From contig VJWN01000002.1 in the NCBI GenBank assembly GCA_007644065.1, positions 2,195,831 through 2,259,830 on the forward strand: a DNA stretch of 64,000 nucleotides, in the 5' to 3' direction. The position numbers and the translations under genes were made by a program. The stretch comes from Margaritispora aquatica. Taxonomy: Eukaryota > Ascomycota > Leotiomycetes > Helotiales > Discinellaceae. The notes beneath the pieces are model-generated. The model saw only the letters and a program-made list of their open reading frames with translations. It ran no database searches and was not told the origin of the DNA. Below are positions 1-10,471 of the stretch, piece by piece (the first letter of the stretch is position 1; each line of letters opens with the position of its first letter).

Positions 1-937
1 GAATACAAATACCTCAAATGCTGCGGAGGGGGAAGAGAAAGTTAGTCCCGAGGTAAGGATTATCATTCTAAATGATATGAACCTGGACACTCCAGCGGGT
101 TCGCAGGAGATGCAGGACGAGACTTACGGCTTTTTGAACTCGGCTATCACCAGCTCAAAAGAAGTCACTCGACCTGCACACTTTACCCTGGTGCTCACTC
201 ATATCCCGCTGCATAAGAAAGCCGGAGTTTGTGTTGATGCCCCATTCTTCGACTTTTTCAATGGAGAATTCAACAATGGTGTTAAAGAGCAGAACCACTT
301 GTCAATGGATGCATCCAAGGGCTTTCTAGAGGGTCTATTTGGCATGAGTGGAAGTGAAAAGGTGTCAGGAAATGGATTTGGTAGACATGGTGTCATTCTG
401 AACGGCCACGATCACGAAGGATGCAATGTGTACCATTACATCAATCAGTCTGAACCTCCAGAACGTGAATGGAGGGCCACGACATGGAATAAAGCTCTAT
501 CGGAGGGCATCGTGGCGGAAGCTGGTGTGCCCGGTCTTAGAGAGATCACCGTCCAAAGCATGATGGGTGGCTTTGCAGGCAACGCTGGCCTGATGAGCTT
601 GTGGCTCGATGAGCAGACTTGGGAGTGGAGATTCGAGTTCGCCAATTGTGGATTGGGGACGCAGCATATTTGGTGGCTTGTGCACATTGTCGACCTCATC
701 ACTCTGGGGATTGGAGTTGTTTATGGAGGTTTGATATTTGCTCAAAAAGTGTCATCGTGCTTTCCACAGAGTAAGGAGGGGAAGATAATGGCCACTCAAT
801 TTAGTCTGGCAAAGCAGGATTCGACAAAGCCAACGTTAAATGTGGGTGAATCAGATATACCTAAGATGGCCAATGGCCACTCGTATGAACATAAGGGAAA
901 GGAAAACGGAAGCTTGAGAAAGAGAGAGGGGAAGTGA
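1..937 (+). CDS. Cdc1/Ted1-like calcineurin-type metallophosphoesterase (3' part)
   Basis: The reading frame is open from the window edge, so the amino-terminal part lies outside. The visible 311 residues hold late motifs of a calcineurin-like phosphoesterase: THIPLH, and NGHDHEGC, whose GHxH histidines bind the metal pair. A hydrophobic segment (WWLVHIVDLITLGIGVVYGG) follows near the end, then a charged tail. Known family members of this Cdc1/Ted1 group sit in the ER or Golgi membrane and remove ethanolamine phosphate from GPI-anchor glycans. That role here is inferred from family resemblance; the first catalytic motifs cannot be checked. The gene faces the bestrophin gene tail to tail. Confidence 0.75.
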   Translation, partial: NTNTSNAAEGEEKVSPEVRIIILNDMNLDTPAGSQEMQDETYGFLNSAITSSKEVTRPAHFTLVLTHIPLHKKAGVCVDAPFFDFFNGEFNNGVKEQNHLSMDASKGFLEGLFGMSGSEKVSGNGFGRHGVILNGHDHEGCNVYHYINQSEPPEREWRATTWNKALSEGIVAEAGVPGLREITVQSMMGGFAGNAGLMSLWLDEQTWEWRFEFANCGLGTQHIWWLVHIVDLITLGIGVVYGGLIFAQKVSSCFPQSKEGKIMATQFSLAKQDSTKPTLNVGESDIPKMANGHSYEHKGKENGSLRKREGK

Positions 938-1388
938 GCCTCTATCTAGGATACCAAATAAGCTGTATTGTTGCATTTACATTGTACAATTATACCCATA
1001 CATCTCGTTAACGGCTGCATCCAGTGTTCAGCTTGGTCTTTGGGGCGAGGTATCATTGTGTGCATCTTGAAGGTGTTTTTACTTCGGCTTTTGTTACACT
1101 GATATTATTGCTTATCGTAAGAAACTCTTGACGTTGCCAAGTGGCACTCAAGGCGGAATCTCTTTATAGTTGCTGGGCTGTTGTTTTGATTGATTTTTTC
1201 CCGCCATGTCTCATCAATTGAAGCGTCAATTATGCATTGTAGTTTCAAGAGAAGAGTTGATGCAACTGTCTTGGGTATTGGTAGCACATCTCTATTTACA
1301 AGGATGTAGGTGAACAAATAAACAACTTGCACAAAACCATGTTTGCAAAGCAAGTACAACGAAAAGAATATCTCACAAGTACCACCAC
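938..1388. other. Convergent intergenic region
   Basis: About 450 bp between the stop codons of two convergent genes. It presumably carries both 3' untranslated regions. I see no conserved reading frame or repeat in it. Confidence 0.6.
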
Positions 1389-3556
1389 TCAAACCATCAT
1401 TTTTTCTGAAAACCTGGACCGAGGCCTCTCCCTCTCTCGCTCCTCCATGCTCATTCTTTGCGTCTCGCCCACAACAACTTTGGCTCTCAACGCAGCCCTG
1501 ATCTCAACCTTGTCTCGCATTCCCCAGTCAGCGGCACTACTATTGCTGAGCGGCCACAAGACTTTGTTGATGTCCTTGCCACGCTTGAGAAGCTCAACAT
1601 AATACCCATTAGCGCGATAGCTGCTCATGACGACATCGAGATCTTTGCGGACCTCGTCGCAGTACTGGTCGAGCGGCAGATCGCCGACGTTCATACCGAA
1701 GGGATTCTCGAGCTCGTTGCCCATGGCCTCGAGACCTAGGATGATGTATGCTGCTGCCATGGTAGCAGGGATGGTGTTGAAGCCGAAGGCAGGGAAGAGT
1801 TGAAATGGGAGCAGATATACGTATAGCACGACGATTTGGGAGATCAGGACGGCGTACCCTACTGGGAGGGGAGTGCTGAGGACCCTGTCTGCTGTTGCTG
1901 TGATATCTGTCATTGCTGCGAGGGCATTCACTGTGCTTGTATTAGCGAAACGATTACGACTGTGTTCGAGGCGGGGTTTTACAGAATTGACCGTAGATAA
2001 TGGTACTCGTCATGGTTTCATTGTTGATGACCATCTCCCCATAAGAGCTGATGTCGAGGAGAATCTCATATGGCAAGTTTCCAACTGGCTTTATGGCGCG
2101 CTTGAGCGCCTTACGCGGATTACTCTCTGCCATATTCAAGCCCAGCCACTCGCCAGCATGCTTCCAACGATTCTTCTTCTTGGTCGGCTCGTTATGGAGA
2201 CCGGGGTGGTCTGCAGCTTTGGCGAAAGTCTCGAGGTGGTTGACCAGCGGATCTAGGTCTTCGTAGTAGGTGTATGGCTCGAAGCGCAGTTTGTGTTTGA
2301 CAGCCACGGCGTGAGCATGGATGAGGTTAATCGCTGATCTAGACGAGGTTAATACACACTCTCTCTAGGCGAAACAAATATTGTAACTACATCTTTGCCA
2401 TCAGGTCCTCTTTGCCTTGCTCACCTGGGCGTTCCTGGACGTGGACCCAGATGTATCGTGCGAGGGAGCGAGACTGCACCAGGATCGCTGACCAACACTT
2501 CCGACCTTCCATGTAACTAGAAATCGGTCAGTTGGCTTTAATCTGTTAGTGTTCACAATGTCGTACCGCTCGTATGCCGTGGCACCTCGAAAGCTCAAAG
2601 ATAAACCAACAACAAATCCGAGAATCGTCAAGAGAACGTTCGACACACCAACTTGATCATGTTAGATTAGCTTAAGCGAACTCATTATCAGGACTACTTA
2701 CGTTTTTTCTCCGTTCTCGCCGAGATACCTGTGACGATAATGGACCAGAAAGTGATCATTGCCATAGGAAGCAACATTCGAGGAGTAATACTACCATGCA
2801 ATTGCATGAAATTCGGCCACTTCGAATGTGTTTCTAAGTCCCTGGGTCCAATCTACACACGTATCAGTATCGCCATTAGGAACGGATAGAAATACTTACG
2901 AAGTACCCTTCCATATTGATGTCCACATGAGGAATTTTGAAATCGTCCTTCCCCAAATCACTATCCTTAATCGTCTTCATGGTCTTGGTCCAGAACCTCG
3001 ACCTGCGAGGAGGAGGCGGCGGTGGCCTCGCAGCATTCTCCTTTTTCGCCTCTTCCTTCTCCTCCTGCATCATTTTGAGCTGTTCCTGAATACTCGTCAA
3101 GATCGCCAGCATCGGATCCTGAGGCACAACTGGCGGGGTGACCAGCCCTGCAGCATTCGGCGACAATGGCTCTGTCATCTCGATGGGCGACAGAGGCTCA
3201 ATGGTATCAATGACGGGTGAGCGCTCACTGATGGGCGTTAGATCAGGATGTTCAGGTTTTGGATCCGACTTCTTCATGGTTTTTGGATCAATTTTCGGAT
3301 CTGGCTTGGGGTCGAGTAGAGGGTCGGGCATAGGATGTGACACTACTCTCGTAATAGGGATGTGCTGAGCCGCTGCTTCGATATTTGCAGACCTACGCTT
3401 CTCGTCGCGGTACTCTGCTGCTGTGATGAAGCCGCCATCTGCTGAGTAGATGTCTCCCATACCGCCGTCGCCCATTCCACTGTCGAAACCAGAGCTAGAT
3501 GCTCCAATTCCTCCTGAATCGCCTCCTTCCATTATGTACTGATGCGATGAAGTCAC
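1389..3556 (-). CDS. Bestrophin family (UPF0187) anion channel with long N-terminal extension
   Basis: Six exons: 3556-2901 plus base 2900, 2852-2702, 2651-2567, 2516-2391, 2338-1983 and 1930-1389, coding for 638 residues. All introns are GT-AG and phases agree. The channel core starts near residue 232 (WPNFMQLHGSITPRMLLPMA). It contains RGATAYERYMEGRKCW and, late, LEAMGNELENPFG, a hallmark of fungal and bacterial bestrophin-like proteins that form chloride-permeable pentamers in membranes. The first roughly 220 residues are unusual: Gly/Ser-rich, then repeated DPKPDP-like and Pro/Glu-rich segments, a Glu/Lys-rich helix and a polyproline run. A second start at 3532 would remove only eight residues. 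The family is clear; the ion carried and the membrane used are not. Confidence 0.88.
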
Positions 3557-4112
3557 AACAATGAAACCTGTCTAAAGGACCCTTACTAGAGCCAGAGGAA
3601 GATAAAGAATGAGGCAAGGGAATTCAAAGTACGGGGCGCGACTTTCGCGTCTCTCTTATGATCTGAAAACTTCCCATGTCTCGTTCAAGATCGCACGCAT
3701 GTGCATCTATTATCTCCACCATCTCTGCACTTGCCAGCCCAGATATCCTATCGCACACCAGATCTCAGCCATCTACGCATCCCAGGCAACCCAAAGTCCA
3801 TAATTAAGAGAACATAGACAGAGACCGATTCAGAATGCCAGCGTGGGAGAAAAACTTCTTCTGTCATTTGGCGCACCTCGTACCAATGTCTCGATTCTCC
3901 TGTCGGTAGGTCCGATGTGCTTCCCAGCACGACCATATATAGGTCAACGCAGGTCCTGGCTTCAGACACAATGTGCTCTTTGTGGAGAGTAGGCCAATGT
4001 GGGAGGAGGCGTGGAGAATCAGACCAAGAGTTATTCTATGTTTGCGAGATGTGTTGGCCTTCTACTCGTTGCTGGGAAGTAGACTTGGAGGACGCTCGCC
4101 TGTTCACACGTT

Positions 4113-4195
4113 CGAAGTCTAGGCCCTGGCCTACCAGGGGTGCTTCCAGGTAGAGGAACTGGGGTTCAGACTTTAGACTTTAGACTGGTGAGAAA
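4113..4195. repeat. Foldback (inverted-repeat) element, copy 1
   Basis: A left arm reading GAAGTCTAGGCCCTGGCC is followed by a Pu-rich centre and the right arm CTGGGGTTCAGACTTTAGAC, with a further TTTAGAC duplication. It resembles the copy about 330 bp downstream in centre and right arm (CTACCAG, GGGGTTCAGACTT). The left arm has drifted. It may be a remnant of a small non-autonomous element. Confidence 0.45.
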
Positions 4196-4440
4196 GGCGT
4201 GTAGCACTCTCATTCTTCGGAAGTCGGAAAATATTGGTTGATTTGCGGTAAAAGGCGTGGAGGAGGAGCCTCCTACTGGTCATCACCTGTCGAATCACAG
4301 GTAAATAACGAAAATCGAAGTAAGATACTTTTTGACTCTTTAAACCTTGTCCTATTAAGCATCTTCCGGGAAGGAAACCAGAATGTAGTGGACTTGCTCG
4401 CTCTTCCCAAATACTGCAACCTTCTCACCATCTTCACAAG

Positions 4441-4508
4441 CCTGAAGTCTGAACCCTGGCCCACCAGAAGAACTTCACGGCAGAAGAGCTGGGGTTCAGA
4501 CTTCAGAC
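4441..4508. repeat. Foldback (inverted-repeat) element, copy 2
   Basis: Perfect 14-bp arms, CTGAAGTCTGAACC at 4442-4455 and GGTTCAGACTTCAG at 4493-4506, flank a 37-bp centre. RNA or single-stranded DNA from this segment would form a stable hairpin. No target-site duplication could be fixed by eye. Confidence 0.55.
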
Positions 4509-6799
4509 CTTTGAAAAAGGAGAGTACATGGTGATTAGATATGTAATCAATCGAGCACTTCAGATTCACTTGGGATATCCCTCCACAGGTTAATGATATT
4601 TGGAAAAGGCGATCAAGGGCGCTTTCGGCAAGTGGGTCATAGTTGCGACAAAAGAAATCAACAAGGCTTAGTGCGTTGAAACTCTTCTCTTTTTCAACTT
4701 TCCAGCTAGTCTTGCGTATAGCATACTCGAATAATGACCTCTATAGTTGATGCAGATCATCTATTGGAGTTGTGTTGCATACATACATATCCTTGGGTCC
4801 CTCATCGACAGATCCAAGTCATGTTTGCGGATTGAGCTCCGAATCCGATACTTCAAGTCAAGCCATTTTCGGGACATTTCTTCTTCTATGCTTGTTTCTG
4901 CTTAACGAGCAACACGTCAAGGAATACTGCAAATCAAGAATCTTGAGCTTTTATGGATCCTCAATCTTTAGACGACTGTCTATTTTATGAACTTTCTATA
5001 TATACTCGCTTAAGTTGTTCCCACACAAGAACTCTTCATGACACTTGTACATTGTAAATAAAGCGAGTTTGCGACATTATCTTTGCCCATTTTCAATAAC
5101 GGCCCTACCTCATGAATCACTTTGCGCTTCCGCAGAATTCAAAAGAAGAACCCCCTAGACAAGCAGGGACGGCCGAGTAACGCCCGTAAGCTACGGAGGT
5201 ATGGCTCCTATGCAGCAAGGATTGTATTTGGAAGCATCGAAATGATAAACTGGAATAGCGCTGGGTTGTCGAGGTGAGTCGAACATGTCTCGCTTCTCAG
5301 GTGGAGGTCGCGCCAAGACCACACTCGAGCGGCTGAACCCACCAATGCAAAGCCAGATTTCGAATTATTCGTCCCGATGTAGTCTCGCAGACAAAGCCAG
5401 CAAGCAGAAGATTGTAGCGTATGCGTGGCGGTGAGGAAAGAACTCTTATTCATGAGAAAGTATGTGAGGGAACGTTTGTGATGGATATATAGCTGGGTTT
5501 ATCTTCCAGTTGGGCACTAAGGAGCGGGAGGTGGAGGGCGGGAAGTGCTAAGGAAAGATACAAACGGCATCTTTGATCGACGAGGAAAAGGAAAGTTTCG
5601 GGAGGGACTCGCCGTACAAGTACTCCGTAAAACGAGGCGGATCTCGGATTTTCACTCCCAGTCCCCACAGCCCCACGCCCTGGTTTTGCTTTTCCTCTTC
5701 CCGCACCGTGGGTAAGAGGGAGAGTGGATTAGTGTGGATCTGTGGACTTGTGGCGGGCTGGCTGGTATAGTGTGTGAAGTACTTGTGTGCAGGGCGCTTG
5801 TTTTGGTTTTGTTATTTGTTGGCTTATTGGTTCCTCGTCACTGAGTAATGGGTGCCTTGGGAATTTTCGAACGAGGAAGGGTGTGCTTGCTGTCTTCGAT
5901 TTTAGCAGCGATGGATCGAGTCAGCTCGCCACAAGAAAAATTTACTCCTTTTCTTGGAATCTTTTTCTACAAATACGATGGTTTCTTGGTGCTAGTTTGC
6001 CGCGAGAGAGGCAGCTTGAGTGGTATTTGATGATCGAGTTTCATTGAAGTGTTATTTCCAATCGGGAAACATAACAGCCCGAGATGTAATAGAAGCAAAT
6101 CTCTTCTTTCTCCAAGCATCTGCTGCGAGACCAGCGTGTCTCTCGACGGCCCTTATCAGATCAGGCGCTGCTAAAGGTACCCCCTGTACTTTATACCCAG
6201 TGTCTCTCTCCCTCCCACCAGCGAATGTACAGCTAGCTTTCTTCATGCAGTATCTCGTGTTCGAACATCAGGCGGTGACTTTACTTGTGCATCATCTCAG
6301 CCGGATCTTCAAGGGTTTCAAATCTTCCACCTTGCGTCAGTTGGTCGATTCGGAGTTCCAATTGTTTTTCTGCCATTCCAATGACAACGATGAACGGTGT
6401 TCAGGCACCTCACCAGCCCAAATTCGAGCTGAAAGTGACCATAGCTAAACATAGAACTTTATCAATTTATAGAGGAAGATATTATAATAAGATGAAAGAT
6501 CACACATAGTTTGTATTAAAAAACTTCGGTTAGAATTCTCGTGTCCGTTCTCATTCCTTGTGTTGAGTTCTCCTAGTCTCTGAGATTTGTCTCGCTCAGA
6601 CGAGACGTATCTCCTAGCTAGCGTAGAACAGCGGCTTAGCAGTCTGTCGTCGAGAGTGTTAGAAGTGATTTGACTAATGTGAGCTGAAGACAGTGGCAAG
6701 AAATTGGAGGGCTAGTATTAAGTGAGAAGGGCATAATAGAAGAAGGAAGTGTGGTTTTAAGACAATCTAGACGCTATGTATGTACAATGAAACCAATAC

Positions 6800-7636
6800 C
6801 TACTGATCTCGAAGGGAACTAGTCATCTTGTGACTTGTAGCATTCAGGTGCTGATCGTATGCAACGCCCATCTCCCGTCCAAGGTCTAAGCGAATGCCAA
6901 GCAATTCGTCACACTTGTCCTCAATCAACCCTGTAGCAATCAACCAGCAAGGACTGTGGCCACATTCTCCCAGCCCTGCTTCAACTGAAGTCTCACAGCT
7001 AGCTACTGCACAGTTGCAAACGTAAATCGGAAAATACGCATGTGCCATCTCGTGCAGAAGGATCTCAAGCATCTTGATTAGCGCCTGTTTGCGATTGGAT
7101 ACGCCATGTTCGGAACATACTCTGTCGCGTTCGATTTCAATAGAGACGACCATGCCTGGGTACACATATTTTGTTTCTGGGTGCCAGGTAACACCGATCA
7201 AATCTGGACACCTCTTTGCCTTTAGGGTGCCTTCTGGAACCAATTGGTAGGAACAGTATTTCCCGAGGGAATTGAAGAAGAAAGTCTCGTCAAAAATCTC
7301 GAAGTAGTTCCTTAGTAAAGACGCAGTTTCTAATTCTTCGGACGAATTCGCGTAACCAGCATTCAAGTTTTGGAAGATGCCAGCTTTTCTCGCGGTCTTC
7401 TTCTGCGCAAGTGTCCATTTTAGGACCTTCAGAAGATCCTGCGTATTATACGATAGTGGATGCATGTCGGTGACTTGAAGTTGGTTGGCATCGTATTTGA
7501 CTATCATTTTGCGTTTGGAATTGGGTCCTTTGTTCTGAAGACGGCGAATCGGACGAACTGTAGGAAGGGATTCAAGGGAAGTACTTGAGTCGAAGATCTT
7601 CAACTGCATAAATTCGATGGATTTGGCATGAGGCAT
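6800..7636 (-). CDS. SprT-like zinc metalloprotease domain protein (paralogue 1)
   Basis: Single exon, 278 residues from a true ATG. Residues about 198-207 read LLHEMAHAYF, the HExxH zinc site of the SprT-like family. The third ligand is likely the His of the later GHSPCW motif. The domain runs from about residue 105 to 260. Between the two zinc motifs lies a Cys-rich insert (CNCAVASC). Known relatives include Spartan/Wss1-type proteases that cut DNA-protein crosslinks, but many fungal members are untested, so the substrate is unknown. No signal peptide is visible. A paralogue follows about 630 bp away on the same strand, so the pair probably arose by tandem duplication. Confidence 0.8.
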   Translation of the reverse strand: MPHAKSIEFMQLKIFDSSTSLESLPTVRPIRRLQNKGPNSKRKMIVKYDANQLQVTDMHPLSYNTQDLLKVLKWTLAQKKTARKAGIFQNLNAGYANSSEELETASLLRNYFEIFDETFFFNSLGKYCSYQLVPEGTLKAKRCPDLIGVTWHPETKYVYPGMVVSIEIERDRVCSEHGVSNRKQALIKMLEILLHEMAHAYFPIYVCNCAVASCETSVEAGLGECGHSPCWLIATGLIEDKCDELLGIRLDLGREMGVAYDQHLNATSHKMTSSLRDQ

Positions 7637-8265
7637 GATCGAATCTAATGTTAAGAGTTAAAACACAGATACTGAGTTGTGTACGTGAATCTGAGAAATT
7701 AAGATGGGAGTTGAAGAAAGCGTGCATTGAGGATCGTAAGGGAGCAGATGTTCTGACCGTGGAAAGATCTAGGTATCTATGAGGAGCGGCCAGCGCAGAT
7801 TGAGAGAAGCTAAGAGTGAGAAAGGTGTTGCTGAGGATTCAGGGTGTAGATTCTAGAAAATGTGAGCTCCTGGGTAAGCTATTATATAGGCATGTATTAT
7901 TTCCAATTCTCCCATTGCTTTGCTTGGCTCAGAACGGTGTTTCTTGAACACAAAGGACTTGTACACTTCTTCGAAAAAGAAGGCCCAAGTTGAGACATCT
8001 TAGTCAGGTCAAACAATAGGAAACTTTGTTATGAATTCATTGTCTGAGCTTCAAGAGAAATACTTGGTATCACATATTTTGTCTCCAACTTCGTCGACCA
8101 GAGTTGGGCTTTCTATTATGCGATGGTAGGAGAAGGCACATTTTAAATCTCATGTAAATCATGAATTTCTAGAGAATGTTTTACTTGCAAGTTGGAAACT
8201 TAGTATTGCTCAAAGTTCTGCTCGGCCCTTAGAGTCCAACATGATCTCCAAATCTATGATCAAGC
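7637..8265. other. Intergenic region between SprT-like paralogues
   Basis: This region holds the promoter of the first paralogue and the 3' end of the second. A TATATAA-like stretch on the minus strand near 7880-7890 lies about 250 bp above the start codon at 7636. Nothing else stands out. Confidence 0.4.
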
Positions 8266-9192
8266 TTATCTTCTCACGAGTGACACCTTTGTATTCTCCA
8301 AGCAACTACGCTCGATCTCCAGATCCAACCGCATGCCAAGCCAGTAAAACGCCCTTCTCTGAATCTCACGCGCAGCCAATTCCCAGTACTGTCCATGACC
8401 AAAAGGATCCAATCCCTCACGCTTGAGATCACCACATCTTCCCATCCCACGAACATGGATATCAAAATACGCATGCAGCATTTCATGCAGCAGTATGGCC
8501 AGATTCTTCTCCAACTTGGAGCCCTCGAATCCTTCGACGTTCAGTGCTATCTGAATCTCACAGTTGTAGGCGGTTGGAAACATTGGATCTTGGGGGCTGC
8601 AAAGGGTGACGCCAAGGAGTTGCCTGCCAGATACATCCTGGAGACAGGGGCGGTCAACGAAACTGACAGGGCACTTGTTGCGAAGCGAACCGTAGAAGAA
8701 GATGCAATCAAAATAATCGTAGTAAGTTTGTAGTAGTGTGTTGGTCTCCCGTAAGTTCATGGCTCTCTCGTATAAATCTCTGTTGCGCTTGAATTCCCCA
8801 ATTGTCTGAGCTTGAATGGCTGCAACACAAGGCAAGGACAAGAACTTCTGAAGCGTATCGAAGAGATCCGCAGGATTGTGAGAACGAGGAGAAAGCCTCA
8901 AGATTTCGAATTTTGCAATAGCTGTGTCATGATAGACTTTGACCTTAAGAGGGTGGCTGGCGTGATCGAACTGAAATTTGCTGATTGCGTGTTCGCCAAG
9001 TGACAGCATCTCCTGAAGTGAGAGTTGTGCACTGTTGTGACCGGTGCTTGCAGGTGCAGATTCCTCTTGGGGTACAGGATCTCCCTGAGGTGCAGATTCT
9101 TTCGGAATCATTAACTTGCGGAGATGTTCGAGCAGAGGGTGAGAGCTCTTTACAGTTGTGTGTAAGCGAGAACCTCTACTTGTTGGAGCCAT
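8266..9192 (-). CDS. SprT-like zinc metalloprotease domain protein (paralogue 2)
   Basis: Single exon, 308 residues. The start is the ATG at 9192; the frame reaches a few codons further only through a TTG. LLHEMLHAYFDIHV carries the HExxH zinc site and GHGQYW supplies the probable third ligand, spaced as in the neighbouring paralogue. The tails also match (GMRLDLEIE against GIRLDLGRE). The amino-terminal 100 residues are low-complexity and do not align with the paralogue, so the two differ in regulation or partner. The insert between zinc motifs has lost most of the cysteines seen in paralogue 1. Function is inferred only at family level. Confidence 0.8.
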   Translation of the reverse strand: MAPTSRGSRLHTTVKSSHPLLEHLRKLMIPKESAPQGDPVPQEESAPASTGHNSAQLSLQEMLSLGEHAISKFQFDHASHPLKVKVYHDTAIAKFEILRLSPRSHNPADLFDTLQKFLSLPCVAAIQAQTIGEFKRNRDLYERAMNLRETNTLLQTYYDYFDCIFFYGSLRNKCPVSFVDRPCLQDVSGRQLLGVTLCSPQDPMFPTAYNCEIQIALNVEGFEGSKLEKNLAILLHEMLHAYFDIHVRGMGRCGDLKREGLDPFGHGQYWELAAREIQRRAFYWLGMRLDLEIERSCLENTKVSLVRR

Positions 9193-10052
9193 TTCACAGT
9201 GCAACCTTTGGTCTTTGGTGCAGCGGCAAAAGATTTATTGAATTCAATGAGTTGAAGATGGATCTTCGAATTTCTTGCAGAAAAGAAATATTGCGAGGGG
9301 CACAATTAACGTGAAGTAAAAAAGGGTGGTCGAAAATAAGCGGGGACATGTTCATCACCGAATATAAGCAGGGAGATAGACTAACAAATGTATACGCAGC
9401 GAGACTATCAACTTAAACTCTAGTCTATATAGGATAGTTTTTAGTTCTGGTTCCAATCCTGGACTTTAAGAACTAGAGAGTCTTGAAAATTCGTTATGGT
9501 GAGGCACAAGTACATATACTGCAAACAGCGAGCTTTGTTCGATTGAGAAACAGAAACAAAGCTGGAAGGATGAAACCCCACGACGATACGAGACTATTTG
9601 ATACATATCTTTATTCAGATAAGTATTCTATTTCGTTCGAAATAAATCTCCTTAGCCTTCGCGAAACAACAGTGGTGGATATCATATAATTTCGAAAATC
9701 TCGAAATTCACGGATTTGAAGAAGCACCTATATTATGGTTTCTTTTGCCCTTAATGGATAGTTTATATTAAATAAGCAAAGATAAATTTTGATTGAGGTA
9801 ACAAAATTACTTGGTGGCTATCAGAATCCTGATATAAGGTTGGCCAATAGTCAATATCAAAAAGGCACACATTGAGGAAACCTTCTCTTAGTTAATCTAA
9901 TACAAACTTTTCATTGATAGCAGATACAGATATTAAGAATTTAGAACTACCTATAAAAGCTCAGGGAGTCTGGTCTGCAAGCAGCGAAAATAATGAGACA
10001 AGCAGAATCTCGAATATAACATGTGTTTCGGCCCCCCCAGGAATATTTTCAA

Positions 10053-10180
10053 TTCACGAATTATTCCTGGTAGTTCATGAATGGCCTAGTCCTTTCGCGA
10101 ATGGACTAGGCAGTTCGTGAATAGTCTAGTCAATTCAAGAATTCCCCACCTAAATAGTCCACTCGTGAATAGACTAGACT
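10053..10180 (+). repeat. 20-bp-period repeat, forward set
   Basis: Degenerate units of consensus TTCRYGAATRGNCTAGTC begin at 10053, 10074, 10094, 10114, 10134 and about 10162. Four successive starts are exactly 20 bp apart. The TTCGCGAA-like core is nearly palindromic. Reverse-complement copies lie 170-240 bp downstream. Confidence 0.65.
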
Positions 10181-10347
10181 AACCACGAAGATATGTTCTA
10201 GAAGCTAGATAAATACTATTAGTATTAGAACGCGATTTTGAATAGTTTTTTTCTTTGTAATTATTTTTATGGGTTTTACTACTATTACTCTAGATATCAA
10301 GGCCTTTTAAACAATATCCAACCTTCTCCTCGTTATACCTAAGTCTA

Positions 10348-10425
10348 TTCGCGAGTTGAATGTTTGAGTAGGGATTTCTTAAATTGAATAATCTATTCAC
10401 GAACTACCTAGTCCATTCACGAAAT
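10348..10425 (-). repeat. 20-bp-period repeat, inverted set
   Basis: Reverse-complement units (CTAGTCCATTCACGAA type) have TTC cores at 10348, 10396 and 10416, the last two 20 bp apart. Together with the forward set they form an inverted pair around an AT-rich centre of about 170 bp. Confidence 0.6.
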
Positions 10426-10471
10426 GACGATATTCCTAAGGAGACCGGAACACATGCTTCAATCATCATTG

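Larger units (their letters stand above)
3557..6799. other. 3.2-kb gene-poor region with foldback repeats
   Basis: No reading frame here has recognisable family features or convincing splice-linked continuity. The part next to the bestrophin gene is its upstream region. Two diverged copies of a short foldback repeat lie at 4113-4195 and 4441-4508. Small frames such as 5208-5453 on the minus strand look like chance. A non-coding transcript cannot be excluded. Confidence 0.45.

Noticed and set aside
5208..5668. Small minus-strand frames of 81 and 72 codons
   Set aside because: No signal peptide, motif, splice continuity or paralogue was found.
10053..10425. CRISPR-like reading of the 20-bp-period repeats
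   Set aside because: Units abut without unique spacers, occur in both orientations, and the surrounding genes are eukaryotic with introns.
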